Source: Cohnella xylanilytica (GTDB taxonomy: Bacteria; Bacillota; Bacilli; Paenibacillales; Paenibacillaceae). Taken from it: a DNA stretch of 64,000 nucleotides. The stretch spans positions 62,001 through 126,000 of the forward strand of contig NZ_JACJVR010000079.1 of assembly GCF_014212175.1 (NCBI RefSeq). Direction: 5' to 3'. Of the stretch, positions 16,918 to 25,154 are shown piece by piece; the first letter of the stretch is position 1; the number at the start of each line of letters is the position of its first letter. The position numbers and the translations under genes are program-made. The notes beneath the pieces are model-generated. The model was given only the letters and a program-made list of their open reading frames with translations, was not told the origin of the DNA and ran no database searches.

Positions 16918-17715
16918 TCAGACTCCCCCGCTTCCTTCGGGATCCAGCAGCTTGAAGCCTCTGGGCTGATACGATTCGCGAAGATGACGGGCCTGTTCCT
17001 TCCCGTACTGAATGTTGTTCGCGATCGCCTTCCGGTAGGCGTCGTAAGCCGCGAAGCAGAACATGGAAGGATAGAAGCAGTACCACTCCGGATCGAGAAG
17101 CGCCAGCCCTTGCCCCGGAATGCCGGCGAGCAGATAGTAGCAAACCTCTACCATACGGGAGTAATAAGAGACGACGATGCACCAGACGATCATGAAGAAG
17201 CCGATCGGGATTTTGTGCAGATACAAGTGGCCCAGCCCGGGGAACAGCAAGGACCAAGCGACCGCATTCTGCGGCGACCGCTTGTCCATCAGGTTCACGC
17301 CGAAGCCGTTCATTCGGAACAGCCGGATCGGGGCCTGCTCGTTCTCGGCCAGCAAGTAGTGCTTGTTCAGCGCGATCGTCTTGCGGTAGCTGTCCCAGAT
17401 CGCGTACAGATAGACGGGAATATAGAGCAGCAGCCACCTCGGGTTCAGACAGGCCTTGGCCTCCGCGAAGCGTCCGGTGAAGGAGTACGCCATCGCCCGG
17501 TTGATCTCGGCGTTCGTATTGATCACGATCTCCCAGACGAAGAGAAGAGACCCCTTGAAAAATTGGCCCAGACTCAGATGCCCGAAGCCGGGGAACGCCG
17601 CCGACCACCACGCCACGACCCAGGGGCTCCGCAGATAGATGCAGTTGATGTTGTAGAGGTCCGTGTAGACGTTAAATCTCCGGGCCTCGTTAGGGTTGGA
17701 AGCGCTTTTGACCAA
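16918..17715 (-). CDS. Multi-pass membrane protein with internal duplication, germination-operon associated
   Basis: This 265-aa protein consists of two similar halves. Each starts with a W-(S/x)-x-x-F-P-G-(F/L)-G-H-L pattern (about residues 37-47 and 145-155) and ends with an A-x-W/Y-D-x-Y-R-K motif (about 105 and 225). About six hydrophobic segments are visible. The start is TTG 17715 with AGGTGGG five bases before it. It lies 25 bp after the gerB-like gene, so it probably belongs to that transcript and may be made in the forespore. The family is not recognised; scaffolding or transport in the spore inner membrane is speculation. Confidence 0.65.
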   Translation of the reverse strand: MVKSASNPNEARRFNVYTDLYNINCIYLRSPWVVAWWSAAFPGFGHLSLGQFFKGSLLFVWEIVINTNAEINRAMAYSFTGRFAEAKACLNPRWLLLYIPVYLYAIWDSYRKTIALNKHYLLAENEQAPIRLFRMNGFGVNLMDKRSPQNAVAWSLLFPGLGHLYLHKIPIGFFMIVWCIVVSYYSRMVEVCYYLLAGIPGQGLALLDPEWYCFYPSMFCFAAYDAYRKAIANNIQYGKEQARHLRESYQPRGFKLLDPEGSGGV

Positions 17716-17740
17716 GAGTTCCCACCTCGCTTTGGCGGAA

Positions 17741-18844
17741 TTAGGGGCTGCCCTTCGACCCGGCCCTTCGCAGCAGGCCGATCCCGAGCAGCAGGAGCGG
17801 AATGAAGAAGCCGATCGTGAGAATGTAAGGAAGAAACACGGTGGAATCCCAATTCTGCATATAGGCGACGTCGGGATAGACGATTACGGAGAAGACGACC
17901 AGAAGGAGGCCGAACGGCAGCGTAACGGCTTGGTAACGGCGCAGCCGCAAAATCTCGGAGAAGCCGGCGACCCAACCGTAGAAGTAAAACGTGGTTTTGA
18001 TATACGTCGTCACGAACCATAATCCGGCCATAAACGCCTCGATGCGCTGGAGGAAGTTGCCGATGTTGATTTTCTTGACCAGAGAGTAACTGGGGAACAT
18101 GCTCCGGGACGTAATGTCGGGGCCGAGGATCAGAATGCACAGCAGCGTAACCAGGAAGACGCACACCCCTCCGATGATCGCTCCGGAGACGAACCATTTC
18201 CGGGCCTTCTTGGGATTGCGGACGCGGGGCAGAACCGAGAACAGGAAGACGACGGGCAGGTAGGCCGTTCCCGCGAACGAGAAGCCCGCCCACAGCACGG
18301 GCCCGATTCCCGACTCCAGAACGGGCTGCAGGTTATGGGGCTTGACCTCGGGGGTCAAGGTGGCCAGAAGCACGACGAACAGAATGAGGAACCAGGGGAG
18401 CATCAGCTCCGCCGTCCGGGAGATGGACTCGAGCCCCATCCGGACGCCCATGACCACGACGACGGCGAACAGGGCGTTGATGAACGAGATCGGGGTATGA
18501 GGGATAAAATGGATGTTGAAAAAGTTGCCGACGTAATATAGAACGGTCGCCGCCCCGACGAACGAGCCGAAGACGAACAGCAGCGCCACGCCTCCTCCCA
18601 GCCACCTTCCGAGCGCCGCTTCGCAGATGCCGACCAGCGTAAGTCCCGGGAACACCCGCCACAGGGCCACGTACAGCCCGAGTATCGCCCCGCCGAAGAA
18701 GATGCCGGCCAGCGCCCCGAGCCAGGCGTCCTGGCGGGCCGTCGCCGCCAAACCCGACGGGACGATCAGAACGGTCGTGCCGATCGTGTAGAGGAACGTA
18801 AGAACCATCAATTGGCGTTCGGATATATGCCCATTCGTCTGCAT
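17741..18844 (-). CDS. Spore germination receptor B subunit (GerAB family permease)
   Basis: This 367-aa integral membrane protein has about ten TM segments and the APC-superfamily fold. The N-terminus (I-S-E-R-Q-L-M-V-L-T-F-L, then P-S-G-L-A) and the R-x-G-L-E-S-I-S-R segment (about residues 138-146) fit GerAB/GerKB. In Bacillus the B subunit binds the germinant. AAGGAGG precedes ATG 18844. It follows the D-like gene in an A-C-D-B gene order. Confidence 0.9.
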   Translation of the reverse strand: MQTNGHISERQLMVLTFLYTIGTTVLIVPSGLAATARQDAWLGALAGIFFGGAILGLYVALWRVFPGLTLVGICEAALGRWLGGGVALLFVFGSFVGAATVLYYVGNFFNIHFIPHTPISFINALFAVVVVMGVRMGLESISRTAELMLPWFLILFVVLLATLTPEVKPHNLQPVLESGIGPVLWAGFSFAGTAYLPVVFLFSVLPRVRNPKKARKWFVSGAIIGGVCVFLVTLLCILILGPDITSRSMFPSYSLVKKINIGNFLQRIEAFMAGLWFVTTYIKTTFYFYGWVAGFSEILRLRRYQAVTLPFGLLLVVFSVIVYPDVAYMQNWDSTVFLPYILTIGFFIPLLLLGIGLLRRAGSKGSP

Positions 18845-18892
18845 CGTTCTCGCCTCCTTCGGTCCTCCCGGTGAGTATCCCGCTCCGGGGGT

Positions 18893-19111
18893 TCATCGCC
18901 CCGCTCCCCGGGCGAACGGCCGGAAGACGGCCGCGATCCAATCCAACGGATTCGGGAGGGGAACATGCAGGGCCGAGGCGATGCCCGAGGCGACCCCGAA
19001 CGCCAAGAGGAGCGAGAATACCCAGAGCTCCTTCTTCCGGCCGCGGAGAGCGGGGATCTCGATGAAGGCGCAGGCGGCGCCGACCAGCAAGATTCCGATG
19101 ATCCTGATCAC
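18893..19111 (-). CDS. Small two-TM protein, GerD-subunit-like accessory of the germination receptor
   Basis: This 72-aa protein has two hydrophobic helices (about residues 2-20 and 31-50) separated by a basic loop (R-G-R-K-K-E). It starts at GTG 19111, six bases after the gerC stop. Small 2-TM 'D' proteins are encoded in some Bacillus ger operons and modulate receptor function. Position, size and topology fit, but sequence identity was not checked. The 48-bp gap to the gerB-like gene is compatible with one transcript. Confidence 0.65.
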   Translation of the reverse strand: MIRIIGILLVGAACAFIEIPALRGRKKELWVFSLLLAFGVASGIASALHVPLPNPLDWIAAVFRPFARGAGR

Positions 19112-19117
19112 CCGCCG

Positions 19118-20323
19118 TCATTCCCCCTTCTTCTTGCGCATGGAGTCCACGATCGTTCCGCTGCGGCGAATCTTCACGGTCGCCTTCACGTCGACGCGGG
19201 CGCTCTTGAACGCTTCCTCCCAATCCTTCTTGAGCGATCTCCAGGCGCGGGGATCGCTACGGTGGATCGCTTCGCCGAAGCCGAAGACGTCCGAGCCGTA
19301 CGTCTTCTGCATCGCCTCGACCGCTTGCCGCGCGAGCTCCTCCACCCTCTGCTCCGCCCTCCGCTCCAGCTCCCGGATGTCGGACGATCGGTTCAGGTCC
19401 AGCGCGCATTGAACCTCGCCGATATTCTCCTCGACCCGCACGTCGACCTTCAGACGCGGAGCCCCGTTCCGGACGGAGCCGCGAAGCTTCGACGTCGAGT
19501 CCACCCATTCCAGCGCTACGTTGCCGCCTTGGGGACAAGCGACATGGTCGACCGCCTTCTTCACGTTCCCGACGACGATGTTATAGCCCCTGCTCTCGGC
19601 CTCGTTCAACCAACCGACCAGCTTATCCTCCCGGAACACCGCCAGCCCGGCGTTCAGGATCCTCGCCGCCGGACGGATCGTCTTCACGTTCTCCCGGAAT
19701 CGGCCGGCTTCGTCGCTGCCGGCCACCTCGACGCCGCCGACCGTCGGTTCCTTGCCGTCGCTCACGTACACCGAGATGAATTCGTCAAGCGACACGGCGG
19801 CCGTGAAGCCCCCGTTCCGCTCCGACATATCGATCGAACGGTACACCTTGTTGGCCGGAATCTTCTCCATAGGCGTCAAGATGTCGAGCACGTTCTCCGC
19901 GGTCGTCCCTTTGGCGACCAGAAGATAGAAGTCCGTCCGAAGCTCATTGTCCCGGGACAGGAGGTCCAGGGCGTCCCCGATTCCTTGACGGGCCGCCTCT
20001 TCCCCGAAGATGGCGAACCGGAGATGGGAGGAATAGATCTTCCGCGGGCTGTCGTTCGTCATTCGGCGAAGGGCTTCGAAGAGCGTCGCCCCCGAAGCCT
20101 TGTAGACCGTGACGGGAGCGCGGCCGCTCTGCCCGTCCTTCTGCGTCACTTCACCCGGCTGGACCACCTGGACCGTCACCTCGTATTGATCTCCGGCCCT
20201 GTCGATCCCCATCGCCATGGAGATGCCCAGCTCGTTGAGCTCCCGCCTGTCCCAGCAGCCCGCCAGAAGGAGCGCGAGGAGCGACGCGCAGGCCGCGGCG
20301 ACCGCCCGCCTTCCGCGGCTCAT
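19118..20323 (-). CDS. Spore germination receptor C subunit, Ger(x)C-family lipoprotein
   Basis: The 401-aa protein starts at ATG 20323, overlapping the A-subunit stop by 4 bp (ATGA). A signal peptide ends in the lipobox L-L-A-G-C-W (Cys about residue 23), directly followed by D-R-R-E-L-N-E-L, the Ger(x)C hallmark. The C-terminal Ger(x)C domain occupies the remainder and ends in basic residues. It should be diacylglycerol-anchored on the outer face of the spore inner membrane. An open frame continues upstream to 22012 only because of the frameshift in the A gene; it is not one protein. Confidence 0.9.
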   Translation of the reverse strand: MSRGRRAVAAACASLLALLLAGCWDRRELNELGISMAMGIDRAGDQYEVTVQVVQPGEVTQKDGQSGRAPVTVYKASGATLFEALRRMTNDSPRKIYSSHLRFAIFGEEAARQGIGDALDLLSRDNELRTDFYLLVAKGTTAENVLDILTPMEKIPANKVYRSIDMSERNGGFTAAVSLDEFISVYVSDGKEPTVGGVEVAGSDEAGRFRENVKTIRPAARILNAGLAVFREDKLVGWLNEAESRGYNIVVGNVKKAVDHVACPQGGNVALEWVDSTSKLRGSVRNGAPRLKVDVRVEENIGEVQCALDLNRSSDIRELERRAEQRVEELARQAVEAMQKTYGSDVFGFGEAIHRSDPRAWRSLKKDWEEAFKSARVDVKATVKIRRSGTIVDSMRKKKGE

Positions 20324-21838
20324 GGCGCAGGTCCGCGTCCCCGGCGTCCGAGTCCCCGGCGAATCCGGTTCCGGTTGGCGAAGACGCCGGGCCGCTTCTT
20401 CATGCCGGGGTGGGGGACGCGGAGAATGACGTCCTTCTGGTCGCTGACAAGGAAGGGACCTACCGGCGCCATGTACGGCACCCCGAAGGACCGGAGGCTG
20501 GTCAGATGCAGCAGCAGCGCGTTCATGCCGACGAAGATGCCGAACAGGCCGAACGCGGCGGCGAGCCCCATGAAGAGGAAGCGGGTAATCCGCACGGCGA
20601 TCGACATGTCGAACTCGGGAATGACGTAGCTGGAGATGGCCGTTATCGAGACGACGATGATCATGCTCGCGGAGATGATGCCCGCTTCCACGGCCGCCTG
20701 CCCGATCACGAGCGTGCCCACGATGGAGACGGCCTGCCCGACCGCCCTCGGCATGCGGATGCCCGCCTCCCGAAGAATCTCGTAGGTGGCCTCCATGATC
20801 AAGGCTTCGATGAAGGCGGGGAACGGCACGCCTTCCCGCTGCGCGGCGAGGCTGATCAGCAGCTGGGTCGGCAGCATCTCCTGGTGGAACGTCGTAATCG
20901 CGATATACAACGCCGGAGCCAGCGCCGCGACGAACAGCCCGAAGTAGCGGAGCCCCCGAAGCAGCGTGCTGATATCCGCTCGCTGGTAGTAGTCCTCGGC
21001 CGCCTGGAAAAATTGGACGAACAAGGCGGGCACGATCAGCACGTGCGGAGTCCCGTCGATCAGGATGGCTACCCGCCCTTCCAGCAGCGCCCCGGGCGAC
21101 GACGTCGGGCCTCTCCGTGTTCTGGATCGTCGGGAAGATCGTGTACGCCTCGTCCTGGATGAACTCCTCGATATATCCGCTCTCGAGAATGGCGTCCGTA
21201 TCGATCGTATTCAGGCGCCGGTGGACTTCTTCCACCGCCCGCTCGTCGGCGATTCCCCGGATGTACATCACGGAGACGTTCGTCTTGGTCTCCTGTCCGA
21301 TCTTCCTGCTCTTTAGCACCAGGTCGGGATTCTTGACGATGCGCCGAATCAAGGAGGAGTTGACTCGGATCTCCTCCGTGAACGCCTCCTTGGGCCCCCG
21401 AATGACGGTCTGGTTCGTCGGCTCCGTCACGCCGCGGTGCTCCCAGCCCGGCACGGAGATTCCCAGCGCCTGTCCGAAGCCCTCCGCCAGAACGATAACG
21501 CTTCCTTCCATCAGGGAATTCGCGGCTTCGCCCGCATCGAATACTTCGCGAATCTGCCCCACCGCCAGTACGGAATCCTTCAGCCGTCCGAGCAGCCCGG
21601 GTTCCCCGGACCGGGCGATGGCGGACGCGGCCCCGAACGCCATTAGGGGCTCCATCACGAAGCGGTGAAGGGACTTCTCGTCCGCGAGACCGTCCATGTA
21701 AACGAGCGCGAACTCTTGAACGGAGTCTTCTCCCGTCCGGAACCGGCGGACGATCAGATCGTCGCTGCCGCCCGTGCGCTCTTTAATGGCTTCTATGTTG
21801 GATAGCAACCCGGGCTGAAAGCGAAGGTTCTCGTTCAT
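20320..21838 (-). pseudogene. Spore germination receptor A subunit (GerA family) with apparent +1 frameshift
   Basis: The GerA homology is split over two frames. Residues 1 to about 250 run from ATG 21838 through the conserved N-T-E-R-P-D-V-V segment. From there the homology continues in another frame (G-A-L-L-E-G-R-V-A-I-L-I-D-G-T-P, then the TM domain) to the stop at 20320. The switch falls in CCCCGGG at 21090-21096; removing one base there restores an uninterrupted 505-aa GerA protein of normal length. The C-terminal part has about five TM segments. It is the first gene of the A-C-D-B operon. It may be a true loss of function, phase variation or an assembly error in a GC homopolymer. Confidence 0.8.
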
Positions 21839-21967
21839 GCCGCGCCCCATCTCCCGTCGGATTCCGTAATGGGAACCATTATTGCCTTGGCGTCCCTTCA
21901 GGATACCTCGTTCACCGGTGTTGGGATCGTCTCCGGCCCGGCGGCGCCGCGAATCGCGGGCGGCAAA

Positions 21968-22010
21968 GACGCGAGACCGCCCAAGCCGGTCGCTCGGGCG
22001 GTCTCGCGTC
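21968..22010 (-). terminator. Hairpin downstream of the TetR gene
   Basis: A 15-bp perfect stem (GACGCGAGACCGCCC / GGGCGGTCTCGCGTC) with a 13-nt loop lies 35 bp past the TetR stop. On the minus strand it is followed only by a short TTT, so it is a strong hairpin with a weak tail. Confidence 0.6.
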
Positions 22011-22044
22011 AATATCGCGCAGTTGTCGGGTGTCAGGTATCGCG

Positions 22045-22929
22045 TCAGCTCAGCATCAGATTCAACTGGCGGACGTAGGGACGCAGCTCCGGAACGGATT
22101 CGAGGTACGAGGAGAGAACGCGAATCAGAGTGGGATTCGGGGCGTCCGCCCCGGCCTCCTTCCGAAGCAGGCCGACGACCTCCCGAAGCTCGCCGCGCGC
22201 CTCTTCGTCCTTCGGCAGCTCCCCAATCTTCTCGTCGAGCGATTGGAGGAACTGCATCGCCGTCCCCTGGCGGACAAGCGGATCGCTCGGATTCAGATGA
22301 TGATAGTAGGCGCTGGCCTCGTTCAGAATCGGCTTCGCGTTCGAGCGCGCGAGATCCTCCGTCACGGCGTCCATCCGGTCGACGATGTAAGCGGCCAACT
22401 CAGGGATCGGCACGGCGATCACCTTCTGGATGACATAGCCCAAGTATTCGAACAGAATCCCCCGGAAGATCGCCACCGCGTCCCAGACGAAGGGCTCGAT
22501 CCGCTCCCCGTACGCCTCCAGAAGCAGCTCCTTGCGCCAGGCGAGGAGCGCGGCTTTTTTTCTTTTCCATGCGGCTGCGAAGTTCTCGTTGGACGTGATC
22601 GGAAGCTCCCGGAAGTCGATCATGAACAAGTGGTTCTCCACCGTGTAGAACAGCTGGAATTCGATCTTCCGTCTCAGCCTCTCTCTCGGAGGCAGACGCA
22701 GCTCGGAGCCGGAACGGTCCAGCTCGTTCGCCCGCTCCAGAAGGGTTCGATGGCAGTCGACGAACGCCGCCGTGAACAGATCTTCCTTGGAGGGGAAAAA
22801 TTTATAAATGCTGGCCTTGGCCATGCCGCACGCCTCGGCGATCTCCTGCATGGAAGCGGCGCTGTAGCCCTTCTTGCGGAACAGGTCCATGGCTTCGTCC
22901 AATATCTTTCTTCTTCTCGCTTCGTCCAT
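22045..22929 (-). CDS. TetR/AcrR-family transcriptional regulator
   Basis: This 294-aa protein is long for the family. The HTH is at about residues 5-52 (I-L-D-E-A-M-D-L-F-R-K-K-G-Y-S-A-A-S, then A-K-A-S-I-Y-K-F-F-P-S-K-E-D-L-F). The effector domain has a helical extension at the C-terminus. GGGAGGGG precedes ATG 22929. It is divergent from the MBL hydrolase/AbrB permease pair, whose promoter has two matching palindromes, so it is their probable repressor. Confidence 0.85.
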   Translation of the reverse strand: MDEARRRKILDEAMDLFRKKGYSAASMQEIAEACGMAKASIYKFFPSKEDLFTAAFVDCHRTLLERANELDRSGSELRLPPRERLRRKIEFQLFYTVENHLFMIDFRELPITSNENFAAAWKRKKAALLAWRKELLLEAYGERIEPFVWDAVAIFRGILFEYLGYVIQKVIAVPIPELAAYIVDRMDAVTEDLARSNAKPILNEASAYYHHLNPSDPLVRQGTAMQFLQSLDEKIGELPKDEEARGELREVVGLLRKEAGADAPNPTLIRVLSSYLESVPELRPYVRQLNLMLS

Positions 22930-22987
22930 CGCCGTTCACCCCTCCCTTATCTTGACATGGGACGAAGGCACGGTCAACGGGTGCGGG

Positions 22988-23030
22988 TTGACAACGAAAC
23001 TCATAAGTTCTATATTGAACTCGTGAGTTC
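22988..23030 (+). promoter_or_regulatory. Promoter with twin TetR-type operators
   Basis: TTGACA (22988-22993), 17 bp, TATATT (23011-23016) is a near-consensus promoter. AAACTCATAAGTTC (22997-23010) fills the spacer and GAACTCGTGAGTTC (23017-23030) covers the start site. The two palindromes have the same design 20 bp apart, and repressor binding would block polymerase. Confidence 0.75.
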
Positions 23031-23120
23031 TAGAATCGGATACGAAGGAGGTGCCGATGCCCGGTCGGCAGCGCATGCGGCGGGGCATCGCGAAGGATGA
23101 GAATCGCGGAAGGAATCGAG

Positions 23121-23837
23121 ATGCTGGAGATAACCGTCGGAGCCGGGGAGCGGACGATGAAGCTTCACCCGACGGTCGTTTACGATTCGGACTCCTGGGT
23201 CCTGATCGACACGGGAATGCCGGGCTGTTCGGCCGCCATTCGGGAGCAGGCGAAGCAGGCGGGCGTCCCGGAGGGCGATCCGAGCGCCGTCGTTCTGACC
23301 CATCAGGATATCGACCATGTCGGCGGCCTGCCGGAGTGGCTTGGCGCGGCCGGGGAAGGATTGCCGGTCTACGCGCATGAAGGGGACCGGGACGCCATCG
23401 ACGGCCAAGCGCCGTTCCTCAAGTTCACGCCGCAGAGACGGGAGCAGCTTCTCCCTTCCCTGCCCGAACCTCTGCGCGCCGCGTTCGAGAAGACGTTCGC
23501 GCACCCTTCCGGCCCTAACGTGACCCGGCTGCTGGTCGACGGGGAGACGCTGCCGTTCGGCGGCGGGCTGACCGTCATCCACACGCCGGGCCATACGCCC
23601 GGGCATGTCGCTTTGTACCACCGCGCCAGCAAGACGCTGATCGCCGCGGACTCCTTGGTCGTCGCGGAGGGACGGCTGGCCGGACCGAATCCCGCCAATA
23701 CGCCCGATATGGAGCAGGCGCTGAAGTCGCTGCGGAGATACGCGGCCTTCGATATCGAGAACGTCATCTGCTATCACGGAGGCCTCTGGCGGGAAGAGGC
23801 GAACGAGCGAATCGCCGAGCTGGCCGGCCAGGCATGA
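23121..23837 (+). CDS. MBL-fold metallo-hydrolase
   Basis: This 238-aa protein has the metallo-beta-lactamase signature T-H-Q-D-I-D-H-V-G-G (about residues 58-67), G-H-T-P-G-H (about 152-157) and a later Asp (A-A-D-S). It belongs to the YflN/lactonase/glyoxalase-II-like group; the substrate is unknown. I place the start at ATG 23121 behind GGAAGGA. An in-frame ATG at 23097 would have almost no spacer. A stronger site, AAGGAGGTG at 23044-23052, is in front of an ATG (23057) in a different frame. The 3' end overlaps the permease gene by 4 bp. Confidence 0.8.
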   Translation: MLEITVGAGERTMKLHPTVVYDSDSWVLIDTGMPGCSAAIREQAKQAGVPEGDPSAVVLTHQDIDHVGGLPEWLGAAGEGLPVYAHEGDRDAIDGQAPFLKFTPQRREQLLPSLPEPLRAAFEKTFAHPSGPNVTRLLVDGETLPFGGGLTVIHTPGHTPGHVALYHRASKTLIAADSLVVAEGRLAGPNPANTPDMEQALKSLRRYAAFDIENVICYHGGLWREEANERIAELAGQA

Positions 23838-25054
23838 TGCGGTTCGGCCTTACGCTCGCCCTCGCCCTGGCGGGGGGAGCGCTGTTCTCGGCGATCGGCT
23901 CCCCTCTTCCGTGGCTGCTCGGGCCGATGGCGCTCGCCTTCGCCGGGTCCAGGCTGCCTAAGGGGCGGGGCTTCAAGCCGCGATGGCCTTCCGCCTTGCG
24001 GGACGCGGCGATGATCGCCATCGGGTACTCGATCGGGCTGACGTTCACGATGGATACTCTCGTCGAGATGGGACGCCAGCTGCCGACCATGATTCTGATG
24101 ACGGCGCTGCTGCTTCTGTTCAGCGCGCTGATCGCCTGGACGGTGGCGAAGCTGGCCGGCCTGCCGCTGCCGACCGTGCTGATGGGCAGCATTCCCGGCG
24201 GCCTGTCGCAGATGATCCTTCTGGCGGAGGACACGAAGGGAGTCGACTTGACGGTCGTCACGTTCCTGCAGGTGACCCGGCTCATGATGATTATTTTCTT
24301 CGTCCCGCTGCTGGTGTTCAGCCCGCTGTTCGTCTCCTCCTTCGGAGCGGAGTCCGCAGCGGCGGGTACCGCGAATGCGGTGAACGCCGCGGATACGGCG
24401 ATCGCCGCGGGCGGCGATTCGGCCGCGATGGCAGCGGGTACCGCGGGCGCATCCGGCTGGGCCGGCTGGGCCGGCTGGGCCGGCTGGGCCAACTGGGGCG
24501 ACTGGGGCGACTGGGGCGGACTGTTCCCCGCTATCCTCCTGTTCGCCGTCGTCTGCACGGGGGTCGCCGTGCTGCTGAAGAGAATCAAGTTCCCATCCGC
24601 TTATCTGCTGGGACCGATGATCGTCACGGCCGCCCTTCATCTCTCGGGCGTGCACGGCCCCTCGCTGCCGGCCGGCGTACTGGACGCCTCCCAGCTCTCG
24701 ATCGGCACGTACGTCGGACTGCTGCTCAGGCCGGAGGGGCTGAAGAACAAAGTCCGGATCGCGACGCTCGCCGTATTGAGCGGAGCCGTGCTGCTGGCCG
24801 GCTCGTTCGGCCTCTGTCTGCTGCTGACGCGGCTCCACCCGATATCGCCGTCGACTGCCTTCCTCAGCTTGGCTCCCGGCGGCATGGACCAGATGGGGAT
24901 CATCGCGAAGGAGATTCATGCCGACGTCGCGATCGTCAGTTGCTACCAGCTGTTCCGCACCTGGTTCATCTTCTTCGCCGTTCCGCCTCTTCTGAGGCTT
25001 CTCTTCCGCCGCCTGCTTCCTAAGGGGAGCGTGCGGCGGGAAGCGACGGAATGA
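23834..25054 (+). CDS. AbrB-family membrane protein with Trp-Gly repeat linker
   Basis: This 406-aa protein belongs to the AbrB/'ammonia monooxygenase' membrane family (unrelated to the AbrB transcription factor). Two homologous membrane modules are present (about residues 1-170 and 230-400), each with a P-W/S-x-L-L-G-P start and an S-L-A-P-G-G-M or S-I-P-G-G-L motif. Between them is an Ala/Gly-rich stretch (about 175-207) ending in a G-W-A / D-W-G repeat (about 208-228). Overlap with the MBL gene implies co-translation. The substrate is unknown. Confidence 0.8.
   Translation: MMRFGLTLALALAGGALFSAIGSPLPWLLGPMALAFAGSRLPKGRGFKPRWPSALRDAAMIAIGYSIGLTFTMDTLVEMGRQLPTMILMTALLLLFSALIAWTVAKLAGLPLPTVLMGSIPGGLSQMILLAEDTKGVDLTVVTFLQVTRLMMIIFFVPLLVFSPLFVSSFGAESAAAGTANAVNAADTAIAAGGDSAAMAAGTAGASGWAGWAGWAGWANWGDWGDWGGLFPAILLFAVVCTGVAVLLKRIKFPSAYLLGPMIVTAALHLSGVHGPSLPAGVLDASQLSIGTYVGLLLRPEGLKNKVRIATLAVLSGAVLLAGSFGLCLLLTRLHPISPSTAFLSLAPGGMDQMGIIAKEIHADVAIVSCYQLFRTWFIFFAVPPLLRLLFRRLLPKGSVRREATE
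24455..24517 (+). repeat. 9-bp coding microsatellite (GGCTGGGCC then GACTGGGGC)
   Basis: Four copies of GGCTGGGCC are followed by three of (A/G)ACTGGGGC, all in frame. They encode G-W-A x4 then (N/D)-W-G x3 in the linker of the AbrB-family protein. Copy-number slippage would change linker length without a frameshift. Confidence 0.85.
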
Positions 25055-25077
25055 CGGCGCGTCGATCGGATAGACGG

Positions 25078-25123
25078 AAGGGGCGTCCCTCAAGGCTCGA
25101 TACGGCCTTGGGAGACGCCCCTT
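25078..25123. terminator. Bidirectional terminator between permease and rlmN
   Basis: AAGGGGCGTC pairs with GACGCCCCTT, and the stem continues inward through CTCAAGGC/GCCTTGGG, with a short loop. T-rich sequence follows on the plus strand (TTCTATGCTTTT). It lies between convergent genes. Confidence 0.75.
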
Positions 25124-25154
25124 CTATGCTTTTCCGCAATATTCCGCCGCGATC

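Noticed and set aside
19118..22012. A single 964-codon open frame covering gerC and part of gerA
   Set aside because: It joins two separate genes through an out-of-frame stretch created by the frameshift near 21093; GerC has its own lipoprotein signal and start at 20323.
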